From NCBI RefSeq assembly GCF_024707485.1, contig NZ_CP102602.1, positions 1,488,001 to 1,552,000 on the forward strand: a DNA stretch of 64,000 nt, written 5' to 3'. The position numbers and the translations under genes are program-made. Every line of letters starts with the position of its first letter. Position 1 is the stretch's first letter. Below, piece after piece: positions 10,183 to 19,690 of the stretch. The notes below the pieces were generated by a model. That model did no database searches. It saw only the letters and a program-made list of their open reading frames with translations, and was not told the origin of the DNA. The stretch comes from Thermococcus thermotolerans. Lineage in GTDB: Archaea; Methanobacteriota_B; Thermococci; Thermococcales; Thermococcaceae.

Positions 10183-10309
10183 ATGTCCCAGTCGCACCGG
10201 GAAGTTAAAAATGCATCGGGCACCTATGCCTGACCCTCTGTTAACAGAACAGACTGCCATAATCTGGCAAGACCAATGAAAAAAGAGACTGAAGCAGGGT
10301 TTAACCCCC

Positions 10310-10837
10310 TCAGCTTTTTCCGTAGGCGACCTTGAAAGCTCCCCAGTCGGTTTTCTCGCCGTAGGTCACGGTGAAGTTGACAAGCTCGTACTTCTCGGGG
10401 TTCCCATCGGGTTTGTAGAAGATCAGGTGATAACCGGGCTCCACATACCAGTAGAAAGCAGAGGTCACCACGAAGAAGTACTTGGAGATCGCCAGCTTCC
10501 TCACGCACTTCTCGCTCACGATGAACTTCTGCCCGTCCCAGAAGGCAACGTCCGCACACCAGCCGGGCGTTTGGATCTCAAGGAGAACCGTGTTTCCGTA
10601 GTCCTCGCTGCCCTTCAGTATCAGGTGATTCTGCATATCAATCGCGTTCTCCCACGTGTAGTTGCCGAGTGTTATGTTTTCGAGGAGGAGTATCTGTCCC
10701 TTCGGAGCGGCAACGCCGTAGGGCACAACCTTGTGGGTGAGGAGGGGATAGTAAACTATCCTGAAGATGAGAATCCCAAAAACAAGGACTATAAAGAGAA
10801 CTTTGAGCCGAAACGCCGTTTCGTAGGATATCCTCAT
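10310..10837 (-). CDS. Membrane-anchored secreted protein, paralogue 1
   Basis: 175 residues. A signal-anchor helix (about 10-30, VLFIVLVFGILIFRIVYYPL) is followed by an extracytoplasmic beta-rich domain with two cysteines (GWCADVAF and EKCVRK) that could form a disulfide. It is a clear tandem duplicate of the next gene upstream: both share YYPLL near the anchor, GVAAPKGQI, QTPGWC, YELVNFTVTYG and TDWGAFKV. No known family is recognised. Confidence 0.75.
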   Translation of the reverse strand: MRISYETAFRLKVLFIVLVFGILIFRIVYYPLLTHKVVPYGVAAPKGQILLLENITLGNYTWENAIDMQNHLILKGSEDYGNTVLLEIQTPGWCADVAFWDGQKFIVSEKCVRKLAISKYFFVVTSAFYWYVEPGYHLIFYKPDGNPEKYELVNFTVTYGEKTDWGAFKVAYGKS

Positions 10838-10846
10838 GGAACCACC

Positions 10847-11416
10847 TCATGACTTCCCAAGGGACACCTTGAATGCCCCCCAGTCCGTTTCCCCGCCGTA
10901 GGTCACTGTGAAGTTGACAAGCTCGTAGTTCTGGACGGGGCTCTCTTTGTGGAAAACTATCACGTAGCCCGTCTCAAGGTACCAGTAGAGTATCTCCTTT
11001 GCCTCGTGGGTGGGAATCCTCTTGAAAGCGTACTGACTCAGCTGGACCTCTCTGACGCAGTCGTACTTCTGCTGCCAGCCCTTCGACGAGCCGCCCCACG
11101 TCCACAGGTCAACGCACCATCCTGGAGTCTGGACTTCCAGGGTGAGCGTGTCCCCCAAGTTGTCGTTGCCCTTGAGCACAAGCAGGTTGTTCTGGGAGGT
11201 TGCCGGAACAGCATTGGTGTAGTTCACGGAACCGAGGGTAAAGTTCTGGGCGAGAACGATCTGCCCCTTGGGCGCCGCCACCCCCCACGGGTTGGTCTGA
11301 TGGCTCAGCAGGGGGTAATACACTATCATGAATATGGCGATTCCAAAAATGAGCGCCAATATGAGAACCTTGGCCCGGAAACTCGTTTCGTACGAGACCT
11401 GGTGCTTTTTCACCAC
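10847..11416 (-). CDS. Membrane-anchored secreted protein, paralogue 2
   Basis: 189 residues with the same plan as its downstream neighbour: an N-terminal signal anchor (about 13-32) and an extracytoplasmic domain with conserved GVAAPKGQI, QTPGWC and TDWGAFKV, plus a Cys in YDCVREV. GTG 11416 or the adjacent GTG 11413 could start it; GGTGAG lies 6-9 bp upstream. A TATA-like CTTTTAAG lies near 11453-11460. The two genes are 9 bp apart and form a two-gene operon from a tandem duplication. Confidence 0.75.
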   Translation of the reverse strand: MVKKHQVSYETSFRAKVLILALIFGIAIFMIVYYPLLSHQTNPWGVAAPKGQIVLAQNFTLGSVNYTNAVPATSQNNLLVLKGNDNLGDTLTLEVQTPGWCVDLWTWGGSSKGWQQKYDCVREVQLSQYAFKRIPTHEAKEILYWYLETGYVIVFHKESPVQNYELVNFTVTYGGETDWGAFKVSLGKS

Positions 11417-11536
11417 TCCGGCTCACCTCAGTCTATACTTGTTCACCGGTGCTTAAAAGTTTTACTGATGAGAAAAGGTTTTTTCAACCAATAGGGAGAG
11501 CTAGAAAACCAAAGCAGGGAGAGAATAAAACACTAT

Positions 11537-13309
11537 TCAGGTGTTTAAGTGCCCGTCGAAGTGCCCGCGAATTTCGAAGTCAGCGTAGCTCCTATCGAGC
11601 CTCTTGGCGACATAGGGCCCGTTCTTCCGGTAGCCGAACTTCCGGTAGTAGTTCCTGACTCCCACGCCGCTGATGACGAGCATCTTCTTAACCTCGAACT
11701 CCTCGCGAGCTATCCTCTCGGCCTCAGCCAAAAGCTCCCTTCCGTATCCCCGGTGCTGCCACTCGTACCTCGGCTTCCCGCCTATCGGCACGAGCGGACC
11801 GTAAACGTGGAGCTCCCTGACTATGGCTGAGGGACAGCAGTTTATCTCCTTCCTGTGGGCCCTTTCGCTCGGAATTCTCAGCCTGAGGAAGCCTATCAAG
11901 ATGTCGTTCTTAACGTCCTCGAAGCTGAGGAATATCTCTTTACCTCCAGCCGCTTCATAGTCCTCACGGAGGAGCTTGATGTGCTCGATTTCGGGCTGAA
12001 CCCCGAACTTTTCCATCATGTGGCCAACTTCCCTAAACCTAATCTCCCTCGGCCTTATGCCCCTCTCCACGAGCTCGTTGAAGACGAGCTGGCCCAGATT
12101 GGAGTGCTTGACCCCATCAACGATGAGCTGAACGGGTATATCGCGCTGGATCCTCATCACGCGAACCCACTTGGGGAAGAGCTTGTAGGCCTCGACGAGA
12201 AGCTCAACGGCCTCCTCCGTGCGGTAGGGGCGGTACTTACCCTCCTTCCACTGGCGGTAGAGCGGTGCATCTGCCGTAACGAGCGTGGGATATATCTTCA
12301 GCATGTCGGGCCTGAAGCGAGAGTCTTCAAAAATCGCCCTGAAGGTGTACAAATCCCTCTCGAAGTTGCTTCCCGGAAGGCCCGGCATTATGTGGTAGTT
12401 GATTTTAAGGCCAGCGTCGCGGAGGAGCTGGGTTGCTCTGACTATCTCCTCAACGCCGTGCCCGCGCTTGGTTCTCTCGTGGATGAAGTTGAATATCGTC
12501 TGAACACCGAGCTCGACCCTCGTGGTTCCGAGCTTCAGCATTCTGTCTATGTGCCTCTCGAAGGCCCAGTCGGGGCGCGTTTCGATGGTCAGGCCAACCA
12601 TTCTGACCTTAGCCCTTTCGTTCTTCCTCTGCTCGTCTTCGAGGTAGTAGTAGGGCTTTGCGTGCGTTTTCTCCCATGCCCCCTTAAACTTCGGGTCCTC
12701 GTCAAAGACGGACTCGTCTTTGTGGACTATCAGCCTGACGAGCTTCTCCTCAAGGTTTTCCACATCCTTAAAGTGCGGGAAGTCGTTCATGGCCTTGAAG
12801 GCACACTTGACGAACCACTCCTGGTAGTCCAGGTCAACCGCTGGAAAAGTTCCACCTTGGATTATGACCTCGACCTTGTCCACGTCGTGTCCTATATCGG
12901 TGAGCTGCTTAAGGCGACGCATCATGATGATGTAGGGATGGTAGGCGCTCTGAACGGCCCTCAGGGCGGAGGGTTCCTTTCCGGTGTAGCTCTGCGGCGA
13001 GCCGACGCTTGGCCCCCCTGGACAGTAGATGCACCTGCCGTGAGGGCAGGGAAATGGCCTGGTCATCATGGCAACTACCGCAACGCCGCTTATCGTCCTC
13101 GTCGGCTTTCTTTTCAGCAAGTCCCTGAACTCTTCCCTTCTCTCCTCCGGGATGGCCCTGAGGATGTCTGAGTTACCGGGAATCTTTGAAAGGTGATACT
13201 TCCTGGATACGGCTATCTTGTACCTGTTGAGCTCCTCACGGCTCTTTATCTCACCGTTCATGACGGCCCTCGCGAGCTCTTCAACAGCCTTCCGGAACTT
13301 CTCACTCAT
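11537..13309 (-). CDS. elp3: Elp3 tRNA uridine(34) acetyltransferase (radical SAM plus GNAT)
   Basis: 590 residues. The radical SAM motif is in FPCPHGRCIYCPGGP (near residue 95), the TIM-barrel runs to about residue 390, and the C-terminal GNAT acetyl-CoA domain holds HRGYGRELLAEAERIAREEF and YYRKFGYRK. Archaeal Elp3 acts alone to start cm5U34 formation on tRNA anticodons. Full length. A TATA-like TTTTAAAA lies about 30-40 bp upstream at 13341-13349, in a 99-bp divergent region shared with the Nif3-like gene. Confidence 0.95.
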   Translation of the reverse strand: MSEKFRKAVEELARAVMNGEIKSREELNRYKIAVSRKYHLSKIPGNSDILRAIPEERREEFRDLLKRKPTRTISGVAVVAMMTRPFPCPHGRCIYCPGGPSVGSPQSYTGKEPSALRAVQSAYHPYIIMMRRLKQLTDIGHDVDKVEVIIQGGTFPAVDLDYQEWFVKCAFKAMNDFPHFKDVENLEEKLVRLIVHKDESVFDEDPKFKGAWEKTHAKPYYYLEDEQRKNERAKVRMVGLTIETRPDWAFERHIDRMLKLGTTRVELGVQTIFNFIHERTKRGHGVEEIVRATQLLRDAGLKINYHIMPGLPGSNFERDLYTFRAIFEDSRFRPDMLKIYPTLVTADAPLYRQWKEGKYRPYRTEEAVELLVEAYKLFPKWVRVMRIQRDIPVQLIVDGVKHSNLGQLVFNELVERGIRPREIRFREVGHMMEKFGVQPEIEHIKLLREDYEAAGGKEIFLSFEDVKNDILIGFLRLRIPSERAHRKEINCCPSAIVRELHVYGPLVPIGGKPRYEWQHRGYGRELLAEAERIAREEFEVKKMLVISGVGVRNYYRKFGYRKNGPYVAKRLDRSYADFEIRGHFDGHLNT

Positions 13310-13373
13310 CCCGACACCTCTCGGCTGGAGTTGAGGCTCGGTTTTAAAAGGGTTTGCCGGACATATTCAGTTA

Positions 13374-13386
13374 GTGAATAATTCAC
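13374..13386. promoter_or_regulatory. Palindrome in the elp3/nif3-like divergent promoter region
   Basis: GTGAATAATTCAC is a near-perfect palindrome, flanked by further TTCA and GTGAA half-sites (13366-13395). It lies 23 bp before the Nif3-like ATG, about where transcription of that gene would start, so it could be an operator. No regulator is identified. Confidence 0.35.
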
Positions 13387-13408
13387 CAAGTGAATACGGG
13401 GTGGGAGA

Positions 13409-14161
13409 ATGAACCGCGACGAGCTCGTTGCTTTCCTCGATGAATATCTTCAGATTTCAGCTTATCCAGACAAGTCGAGCAACGGCCTCCAGGTTGAGGG
13501 AAAGGCGGAGGTCGAGAGAATAGCGTTTGCCGTCGATACAACGCTAAGAACAATCGGGAGGGCCGCGAAGGCCGGGGCCGACATGCTCATCGTCCACCAC
13601 GGCATGATATGGGGCGGTCTGGGATACATCACGGGGGTGCACTACAGACGCCTGAAAGCGCTCTTCGATGCGGGCATTAACCTCTACGCGGCACATCTGC
13701 CGTTGGATGCCCACCCAGAGGTCGGGAACAACGTCGGGCTTTTGAGGCTCCTAGGCCTTGAACCGAAGGAGCCCTTCGGGGAGTACAGAGGGACAACGAT
13801 CGGCTTCCTCGGGGAGTTCGAGGAGCCGCAACCGATAGAGAAGGTCGCCCAGGTAATAGCCGAAAAGCTCGATACAACCGTTAAAACCTACGAGTTCGGG
13901 GAGGGGAAGATAAAAACCGTCGGAGCCATCAGCGGGGCTGGAGCATTCGCCCTTGAAGAGGCGTGGAGAAAGGGAATAGACCTCCTCGTAACCGGAGAAT
14001 TTACCCACGCGGACTACCTGACTGCCCTCGACCTTGGAATAAGCGTTGCCGTTGCAGGACACTACAAGACCGAAACCCTGGGCGTCAAGGCCCTGATGGA
14101 GGTCGTAAAAGAAAAGTTTGGGATCGAGGCTTTCTTCATAGACGCGCCCACCGGACTATGA
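13409..14161 (+). CDS. Nif3-like dinuclear metal centre protein
   Basis: 250 residues. It begins MNRDELVAFLDEYLQI and contains the paired metal ligands of the Nif3/YbgI family: IVHHGMIWGG (near residue 60), YAAHLPLDAHPEVGNN (near 92) and, at the C-terminus, AVAGHYKTETLGVKAL. Some relatives are called GTP cyclohydrolase I type 2, but the in vivo role is not settled. GGTGGGAG lies 3 bp before the ATG. Confidence 0.88.
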   Translation: MNRDELVAFLDEYLQISAYPDKSSNGLQVEGKAEVERIAFAVDTTLRTIGRAAKAGADMLIVHHGMIWGGLGYITGVHYRRLKALFDAGINLYAAHLPLDAHPEVGNNVGLLRLLGLEPKEPFGEYRGTTIGFLGEFEEPQPIEKVAQVIAEKLDTTVKTYEFGEGKIKTVGAISGAGAFALEEAWRKGIDLLVTGEFTHADYLTALDLGISVAVAGHYKTETLGVKALMEVVKEKFGIEAFFIDAPTGL

Positions 14162-14229
14162 GAAAACGTAAAGGCCTACACAAATAGTTAATAAGAGACA
14201 AAGCCCCAATATCTTAGGAGGTGGTCGGG

Positions 14230-14700
14230 ATGAACAAGGGGCTACTTGTAATGGCAGTGGTAACTATGGCACTCGCAGCGTACGCCCTCACAACCGCCCA
14301 GATACCCCCAGCGAGCATCGAATACCGCGAGGTATTCTACATGAGCAACCAGAGTGTCACTTTCGTTACAAAGGACGGTTTTGGGCTGTTTTCAATGGTG
14401 ATACACCCCCGTGTTGACTCCTTTGATCTCACCATAACGTTCCCTGAGGGCACGGAATATATGGTACGCTACGGGGAAGAGATATACAAGGGTGAAGGAA
14501 CGTTCAAGATAACTGTCAAGAAAGACAGCCTGCCCGACGAAGTCTACGTCCAGTTCCAGTTGCCAAAGGAGGTAACGGAGAGAATAGTCCAGCAGGGTGA
14601 GGAGGCGCAGATAACCATCAGCGGGGACAAGCTCCCAGTCTGGCACGCAAAGGACGTGATATACATAAGGTACAGGAAAGAGGCCAACTCAAAGGGATGA
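14230..14700 (+). CDS. Signal-peptide or signal-anchor protein, Thermococcales hypothetical
   Basis: 156 residues from ATG 14230, with AGGAGGTG 7 bp upstream (an in-frame GTG at 14221 lies within that ribosome binding site). An N-terminal hydrophobic stretch (LLVMAVVTMALAAYALTTA) precedes a beta-rich extracytoplasmic domain. No family is recognised. Its last 12 bp overlap the convergent gene at 14689. Confidence 0.7.
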   Translation: MNKGLLVMAVVTMALAAYALTTAQIPPASIEYREVFYMSNQSVTFVTKDGFGLFSMVIHPRVDSFDLTITFPEGTEYMVRYGEEIYKGEGTFKITVKKDSLPDEVYVQFQLPKEVTERIVQQGEEAQITISGDKLPVWHAKDVIYIRYRKEANSKG

Positions 14701-15051
14701 AAGGGACTTTATCTTCTCCATTATCTCCTCCGGTTTTATAACCTCTGTCCTTACACCTATTTCTTGAGAATATTCAAACACCCAGCGGGGACGGGCAGTA
14801 AAGGGCGTCACAACCCAGAGCTCCGGGAAACCTGCCCGGTGGGCCTTGACGACGTCGTAGAGGAGCCTCTGGGGAAACCACTTGAATGAGGCCTCAAGCT
14901 CTATGGCGAGGAGCTTTTGCTCGCCGTTGAGGACAGCTATGTCTATCCTCGTGCCGTCAGGCGTCCTGTACTCTGGAACCGCGCTAAGGCCGAGTTCATT
15001 TGCAAGCGCGACGATTTCCCTGGTCAGGGTTTTGACCTTGATTGGGGACAC
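14689..15051 (-). CDS. PD-(D/E)XK nuclease-like small protein
   Basis: 120 residues. YRTPDGTRIDIAVLNG followed by LLAIELEAS has the D-x(n)-E-x-E spacing of PD-(D/E)XK nuclease folds (Asp near 33, Glu near 51 and 53). The usual Lys after the second acidic residue is absent, so activity is uncertain. GTG start at 15051 with poor ribosome binding; a TATA-like GTTTTTAAC lies at about 15075-15083. It could act in DNA repair or defence, but nothing nearby says which. Confidence 0.55.
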   Translation of the reverse strand: MSPIKVKTLTREIVALANELGLSAVPEYRTPDGTRIDIAVLNGEQKLLAIELEASFKWFPQRLLYDVVKAHRAGFPELWVVTPFTARPRWVFEYSQEIGVRTEVIKPEEIMEKIKSLSSL

Positions 15052-15083
15052 CAGAGAAAAAGGAGAAACGGGAGGTTAAAAAC

Positions 15084-16007
15084 TTACTCGATGAGCTTGA
15101 GAAATATTTCTTCCAAACTCGGCTCTTTCACCTGCATCGTAAGGACTTTTGCGCCCTGGGAAGCAACGAAGTCGTGTAGCTCCTCGCGAATGTCATTCTC
15201 GGCAACCACGCGGTACTTGTTCTCACCGAGGGGACTCACGTTCCACCCCGCCAAACCCCAGTCCACGGGCCTGTTGGTCTCAATGACAATGGTATAGCCG
15301 GCCTTCCTCAGGAATTCCCGCTTGATGTTCTCGATGCTATCCTCCAACCGGAGTTTACCCTTAACGATCACTCCAACCGTGTCACAAACCTCTTCAACAT
15401 GAGCCAAAATGTGGCTGGAAAAGAAGACGGTTTTCCCGGCCTTCTTCTGCTCCCTGATGATCTCCTTGAACTCGGCAATACCCCTCGGATCCAGCCCGGT
15501 CATCGGTTCATCGAGGATTAAAAGCTCTGGATCGTTAATCAAAGCCTGAGCCAAAAGAAGCCTCTGACGCATTCCTTTGGAGAACTTGCCAACCTTCCTC
15601 CTTCGAGCTTCTTTCAAACCAACCAGGTCGAGGAGTTCACTTATGCGCTTCTCCTTCTCTGCCCTGGGAATCCCAAAGGAGTCGGCAATGACCTCAAGAG
15701 TCTGCTCTGGCGTTAAAAAATCCCACAGAGTGGCGTGCTCCGGCATGTAACCTATTTTAGCTTTGGCCCTGACGAGCTTACCCTCATCAAACTTCCCGTC
15801 CTTGAAGACCTCCTCGCCAAACAATTCAATCCTCCCCTCCTGGGGGAAGACGAGACCGAGGGTGCTCAGGATTGTAGTGCTCTTGCCAGCGCCGTTCGGC
15901 CCGAGGAAGCCGTACACCTGACCATGCTTAACCTCAAGGTTAAGACCATCCAAAGCCCTAACGTCCCTATAAACCTTAACCAAACCCTCAACCCTCAACA
16001 CGACCAT
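15084..16007 (-). CDS. ABC transporter ATP-binding protein of the ABC-2 exporter
   Basis: 307 residues from ATG 16007, which overlaps the permease stop (TGATG). Walker A is GFLGPNGAGKSTTI (near 35), the signature is FSKGMRQRLLLAQALI, and Walker B is PELLILDEPMTGLDPRG. About 80 extra C-terminal residues match the CcmA/NatA-type tail. It powers the three permeases encoded just upstream in the same operon. The operon order suggests it exports the cysteine-rich peptides from 19.7-20.1 kb, but the link is inferred from position only. Confidence 0.88.
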   Translation of the reverse strand: MVVLRVEGLVKVYRDVRALDGLNLEVKHGQVYGFLGPNGAGKSTTILSTLGLVFPQEGRIELFGEEVFKDGKFDEGKLVRAKAKIGYMPEHATLWDFLTPEQTLEVIADSFGIPRAEKEKRISELLDLVGLKEARRRKVGKFSKGMRQRLLLAQALINDPELLILDEPMTGLDPRGIAEFKEIIREQKKAGKTVFFSSHILAHVEEVCDTVGVIVKGKLRLEDSIENIKREFLRKAGYTIVIETNRPVDWGLAGWNVSPLGENKYRVVAENDIREELHDFVASQGAKVLTMQVKEPSLEEIFLKLIE

Positions 16008-16927
16008 CACCTCAAATCCATTCTTCTGAACCTGAAGAGGGCCGCTCCAAGGTAGATGGGGATAAGCCCAACTATCAGCGCCGTCTGGGCGGAATTGTCA
16101 GCTATGGCCCGCTTAACCCCGATGTACTCAACGGTGTACGTGCCGTCGTCGTTGAAGGTGGTTTTGTCTATGTCCGTGAAGATGTCGAGCATGAGTACCT
16201 GGGGGATGTAGAAGAGGTACTTCAGGTGGTACTCCCTGTAAAGCTCGTCCAGGCGCTCGCGGTAGGCCCTTTTCTCCTCCGGCGAAAGCTTGCTGAAGTC
16301 CCCCCACTTCTCAATCCCGAACTCCTCCTTCGCTTTGTCCTCGGCGAAGCCGTCCACGATCTGGGGCATGACGAGGCCGGTAACGAAGAACAGAACCAGG
16401 GCCAGCCCCAGGGTGGTGTTCGAGGAGCGGACAAAGGTTGAAATCAGCAGACCGAGAGCTAAAAGCTGGAGCATGGTGAGCAGGATTAGCAGGTTCGAGA
16501 GAACCAAATCGCCAGCGAGGGAAGCCGTGAGGGAGAGGCCGTAGTACTTTGTTACCGCGAAGGAGAGCAGTGTTGCGAAGACCATCGCCACGACTATGCT
16601 GAGCGCCTGGCCGAGGAACTTGCCGAGCAGGTACGAGGCCCGTCCGAGGGGCTTGCTGAGGGCAACCCTGACCGTTCCGTTCTCAAGGTCATTATTAACT
16701 GAAGTCGCCCCGGCCATGAGGGCGTAGACGCCGATGAAGAGGAACGCACTGACCGCTATGTAACCCACAAGGCTCGTGACGAGCACTTCCCCCGGATTTG
16801 TGGCACCTTCGAGGTTGTCCCTCACTTCCCTGAAGGCCATGGCGTAGATTAGCAGAATCAAAACCAGTATCAGCCAGAACTTCTTCGTCCTCAGACTTTT
16901 CTTCAGCTCAAGCTCGAACCCCCACAT
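16007..16927 (-). CDS. ABC-2 type permease
   Basis: 306 residues with six membrane helices. VNNDLENGTVRVALSKPLGR (near 90-110) is the conserved amphipathic ABC-2 segment with the SKP-x-x-R motif shared by the next two permeases. The protein ends in RMDLR, the same ending as its neighbours. GAGGTGATAGA precedes the ATG. It lies 4 bp after the upstream permease stop, so the genes are one transcript. Confidence 0.85.
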   Translation of the reverse strand: MWGFELELKKSLRTKKFWLILVLILLIYAMAFREVRDNLEGATNPGEVLVTSLVGYIAVSAFLFIGVYALMAGATSVNNDLENGTVRVALSKPLGRASYLLGKFLGQALSIVVAMVFATLLSFAVTKYYGLSLTASLAGDLVLSNLLILLTMLQLLALGLLISTFVRSSNTTLGLALVLFFVTGLVMPQIVDGFAEDKAKEEFGIEKWGDFSKLSPEEKRAYRERLDELYREYHLKYLFYIPQVLMLDIFTDIDKTTFNDDGTYTVEYIGVKRAIADNSAQTALIVGLIPIYLGAALFRFRRMDLR

Positions 16928-16931
16928 TCTA

Positions 16932-18440
16932 TCACCTCAGGTCGGCTTTCCTGAACCTGAGCCACGAGACGACTAAGTAGACGAACGTCGGAACGACCAG
17001 CATAGCCAGATTACCTTCGTAGTTTAAAATCTTATCCATCTCTGCTGGAGGAAGGTGGCGCCCCCGGAAGAGCGCGGAGCTGAGTACAGCGTACTGAACC
17101 GACGGTGCCGGGAGGTAAAGAGCCTTCTGGGCAAGTTCTTCCGAGCGCCCGAACGAGGCGAGGAAAGCTATCGGGGCAACGACGCCAAGCAGGAAGGCCA
17201 GAACCAGCGAAGCAAAAAGCGCCTTCCTGCCCCTCATGAAGGCCGAAAACAGGTAGCCGAGGGCCAGATACTGGACGAGCGAGAGAAAGAGAAGAAAACC
17301 AAAGACAAGGCCGAGTTCGAGGGTTTTACCCAACGGAGAGCCAAGGTGCAGGGCGTAGGCAACGATGAAAGCAACGTAGAGAATAACTCCAGCCAGCACA
17401 GCAAAGATGTCGCTCAGGAGCGTCCCGAGGAAGAAGTCCCTCCTTCTCAACGGCTTGCTCAGCAAAACTCTAACAGTGCCATTCTCGATGGCCGAGCCTA
17501 TTGAAAGCGCCCCCAGGGGGAGAACCACGAGGGGGAGGAAAGAGCCATTCAGGGTCTGGATTACGGCGTTGAGAAGGCCAGGAAGGCGGTAGATGGAGTA
17601 GTACTTGTCGAGGGTGGCTTTATTTAAAAGCGCCATAAGGGCAGTAAAGGCAACGAACGCCAGGAAGCGCCTGCTCTGGAGACTAAGTCCAAGGAAAACG
17701 CCGTAGAGCCCGCGGGGGGAGAAGGAAAAACCCGGAACTGAGAATGACCCGGGGCTTCTAAGCTCCCTCCTCTTGAAGACTTCCATTCCAACGAGCGACA
17801 GGCCAATGAAAAGGGCCAGAAGCTCACCAACGGCGGTATAGCAGACGGAAAAGTCTTCCCCAATAGAAACGGCCCTCTCAAGGTAAGAAGTTGGGATAAA
17901 GGAATAACCGAACTCCCCAAGGAGAAGGAGAACTACAAACGCTCCAAGCCCGAGGAAAACTCCCGCATCACGGGAGGTTGCGAAGGGAATGAGGAGCAGG
18001 GCGATTCCGAGGACGCCGATTAGCGAGAGCGAAAGGGCGAGGGAACCGATGAGGTAGTCCTCAACCACGAAACCGTGAGCCAGCATCGCGAGCGCTCCAG
18101 AGAGTGTTACTCCCAAAGCTGAAATCAGAGCGAGCTTCATACCCTCAACTGCCCAGTCGAGGAAGTAGCGCCTCCTCGTGAGGGGCTTTGAGAGGAGTAG
18201 AAGGACGTTCCCTCGCTCGAAGTCCGAGCCAAAGCGCGAGAGGAGCAGGATTAAGATTAGGGGAACCAACAGGAACTTGAAAAAGCTGGGGAGCCACTTG
18301 GCGAGCAGGTCTGCTGTGACAAGATGGCCAAGCTCTTCGGCCGGAATATCCGGGTAGCGAGCGGTGAACTTTGATACGTCTATCTCGACCGCTAAGGCGG
18401 GGAAGAGTGAGAGGAGGAAAAGCACGAGCTTATGTCTCAT
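16932..18440 (-). CDS. Double ABC-2 type permease
   Basis: 502 residues from ATG 18440, which overlaps the upstream gene by 4 bp (ATGA) with GGGGTGG as ribosome binding site; the frame stays open 159 codons further upstream only because it crosses the neighbouring gene. Two SKP motifs are present, LLLLSKPLTRRRYFL and VRVLLSKPLRRRDFF, each with its own set of helices, so the protein looks like two fused ABC-2 permease halves. It ends in RKADLR. Confidence 0.82.
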   Translation of the reverse strand: MRHKLVLFLLSLFPALAVEIDVSKFTARYPDIPAEELGHLVTADLLAKWLPSFFKFLLVPLILILLLSRFGSDFERGNVLLLLSKPLTRRRYFLDWAVEGMKLALISALGVTLSGALAMLAHGFVVEDYLIGSLALSLSLIGVLGIALLLIPFATSRDAGVFLGLGAFVVLLLLGEFGYSFIPTSYLERAVSIGEDFSVCYTAVGELLALFIGLSLVGMEVFKRRELRSPGSFSVPGFSFSPRGLYGVFLGLSLQSRRFLAFVAFTALMALLNKATLDKYYSIYRLPGLLNAVIQTLNGSFLPLVVLPLGALSIGSAIENGTVRVLLSKPLRRRDFFLGTLLSDIFAVLAGVILYVAFIVAYALHLGSPLGKTLELGLVFGFLLFLSLVQYLALGYLFSAFMRGRKALFASLVLAFLLGVVAPIAFLASFGRSEELAQKALYLPAPSVQYAVLSSALFRGRHLPPAEMDKILNYEGNLAMLVVPTFVYLVVSWLRFRKADLR

Positions 18441-19666
18441 TCCACGCCACCCCACGCGCTGAGGTCCATCCTCGAAATCCTCAGGGCCGAGACGGAGAGG
18501 GGAACGACTGAGAGGAAGGCAAGTGTTAGGGAGGCCGTTCCCGACCCGATTGCCGGGGCAAAGAGGAGCGCGAGCACGGGGATTAGGACTAAGGCACCCC
18601 TCCTCGTGAACAGCCCCATGGAGAAAGTCAGGGACGCCAGAAAGAAGGCAACCCCATAGGAGAACCCAACAACAGGGGTCGAAATTCCAAAGAGCAGAGA
18701 AGCAACGAGGAGGCGCCTTAGGAGGTAGTTTCTGCCAACGGGCTTGCTGAGGATTAAAACCGGGTTCTCCGAGAGGATTTCCAAGGAAGCGAGGGGCAGG
18801 AGGAAGAGCAGGACAAAGGCCTTGAGGGTTCTCCCAACTGGAAGAACCAGAAGGACAAGAAGGGCCTGGAAGGTTCTTGAGGCCCACAGGCCAGCGAGTT
18901 CTTTTCCAAACCACCAAGGGAGGAACGGTACGTAGAGGGACGGAAGGGAGGGTTTGATAAAGGTTCCGGGCTCGAAGCGCAGGAAGAGGAGAAAGACGAG
19001 CACGGTGAGGGCAAGGAAGGTGACCAGCGTTAGGGAGAGCCTGAGGAGGGCATCGCCCTCACCGGATTCGACCCCTCTCGCGAAGAGCTCAAGCTGCGCC
19101 CCCGGAGAAAGGAAGGCATAGTTGGAGTAGCGCTTTTCAAGCTCCAGCACGAGGGCGTGGTACTCCTCTTTTTTGGCCTCGTAGTCCTCCAGGCTCTTTA
19201 TCCCAAGGGTAGCTTGAGCCTTTTCCTGGGCCTTAATCTGAACGATTCCCGGCGGAACGAAGGTGAGGAGGAGAAACACCAGCACTCCAACCGCCATGGT
19301 TTTCCGGGAGTTCTTCAGCATCAAAGCCGTCAAATAATCCAGAGGCAGGAATGGAAGGGCAAAGAAGGCAAAAAGTGCAGATATCGGGTTAAGGAGGGCA
19401 AAGGGCGCAATTAGGAGGGAAACCAGGAGCAGGTGGGAAAGGGAAATCTCAAGGAACAGGCGCGAGCGTTTGTAGGGCTTGGACATTAAAAGCTGGCAGG
19501 TCCCCCACAGGTCGCCCGAGAACACGATGAAAAGAAAGCCCGCGATAAAATAGGGAATTAGCAAAGCGATGTCGTCGAGAAGCGGAAAGAGCGCTAACCC
19601 CAAGGCGTACGGTAACAACAACCCCTGCTTGAGCTTCATTGCCTCGACTCTCAGCACAGGGTACAC
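18437..19666 (-). CDS. Double ABC-2 type permease, first gene of the exporter
   Basis: 409 residues with about ten hydrophobic helices and two SKP motifs (QLLMSKPYKRSRLF and LILSKPVGRNYLL), again a doubled ABC-2 arrangement. Start is GTG 19666 with a weak GGGGGTAG upstream. It lies 62 bp after the second cysteine-rich peptide gene, on the same strand, with a hairpin in between. The three permeases share motifs and probably came from duplication. Confidence 0.8.
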   Translation of the reverse strand: MYPVLRVEAMKLKQGLLLPYALGLALFPLLDDIALLIPYFIAGFLFIVFSGDLWGTCQLLMSKPYKRSRLFLEISLSHLLLVSLLIAPFALLNPISALFAFFALPFLPLDYLTALMLKNSRKTMAVGVLVFLLLTFVPPGIVQIKAQEKAQATLGIKSLEDYEAKKEEYHALVLELEKRYSNYAFLSPGAQLELFARGVESGEGDALLRLSLTLVTFLALTVLVFLLFLRFEPGTFIKPSLPSLYVPFLPWWFGKELAGLWASRTFQALLVLLVLPVGRTLKAFVLLFLLPLASLEILSENPVLILSKPVGRNYLLRRLLVASLLFGISTPVVGFSYGVAFFLASLTFSMGLFTRRGALVLIPVLALLFAPAIGSGTASLTLAFLSVVPLSVSALRISRMDLSAWGGVE

Positions 19667-19690
19667 GAAACTACCCCCGATTAATAAATT

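Noticed and set aside
11855-13171. Long plus-strand frame of 438 codons opposite elp3
   Set aside because: It is the antisense shadow of a GC-rich gene. Similar shadows lie opposite secD (5704-6780), alaS (23870-24862) and the COG2509 gene (57394-58395).
14689-15051. Restriction enzyme with a partner methylase
   Set aside because: The nuclease motif is incomplete and no methylase gene is nearby.
18441-18917. N-terminal extension of the 502-residue permease to 661 residues
   Set aside because: The extension is the antisense-free second frame of the upstream permease gene; the start at 18440 has an ATGA overlap and a ribosome site.
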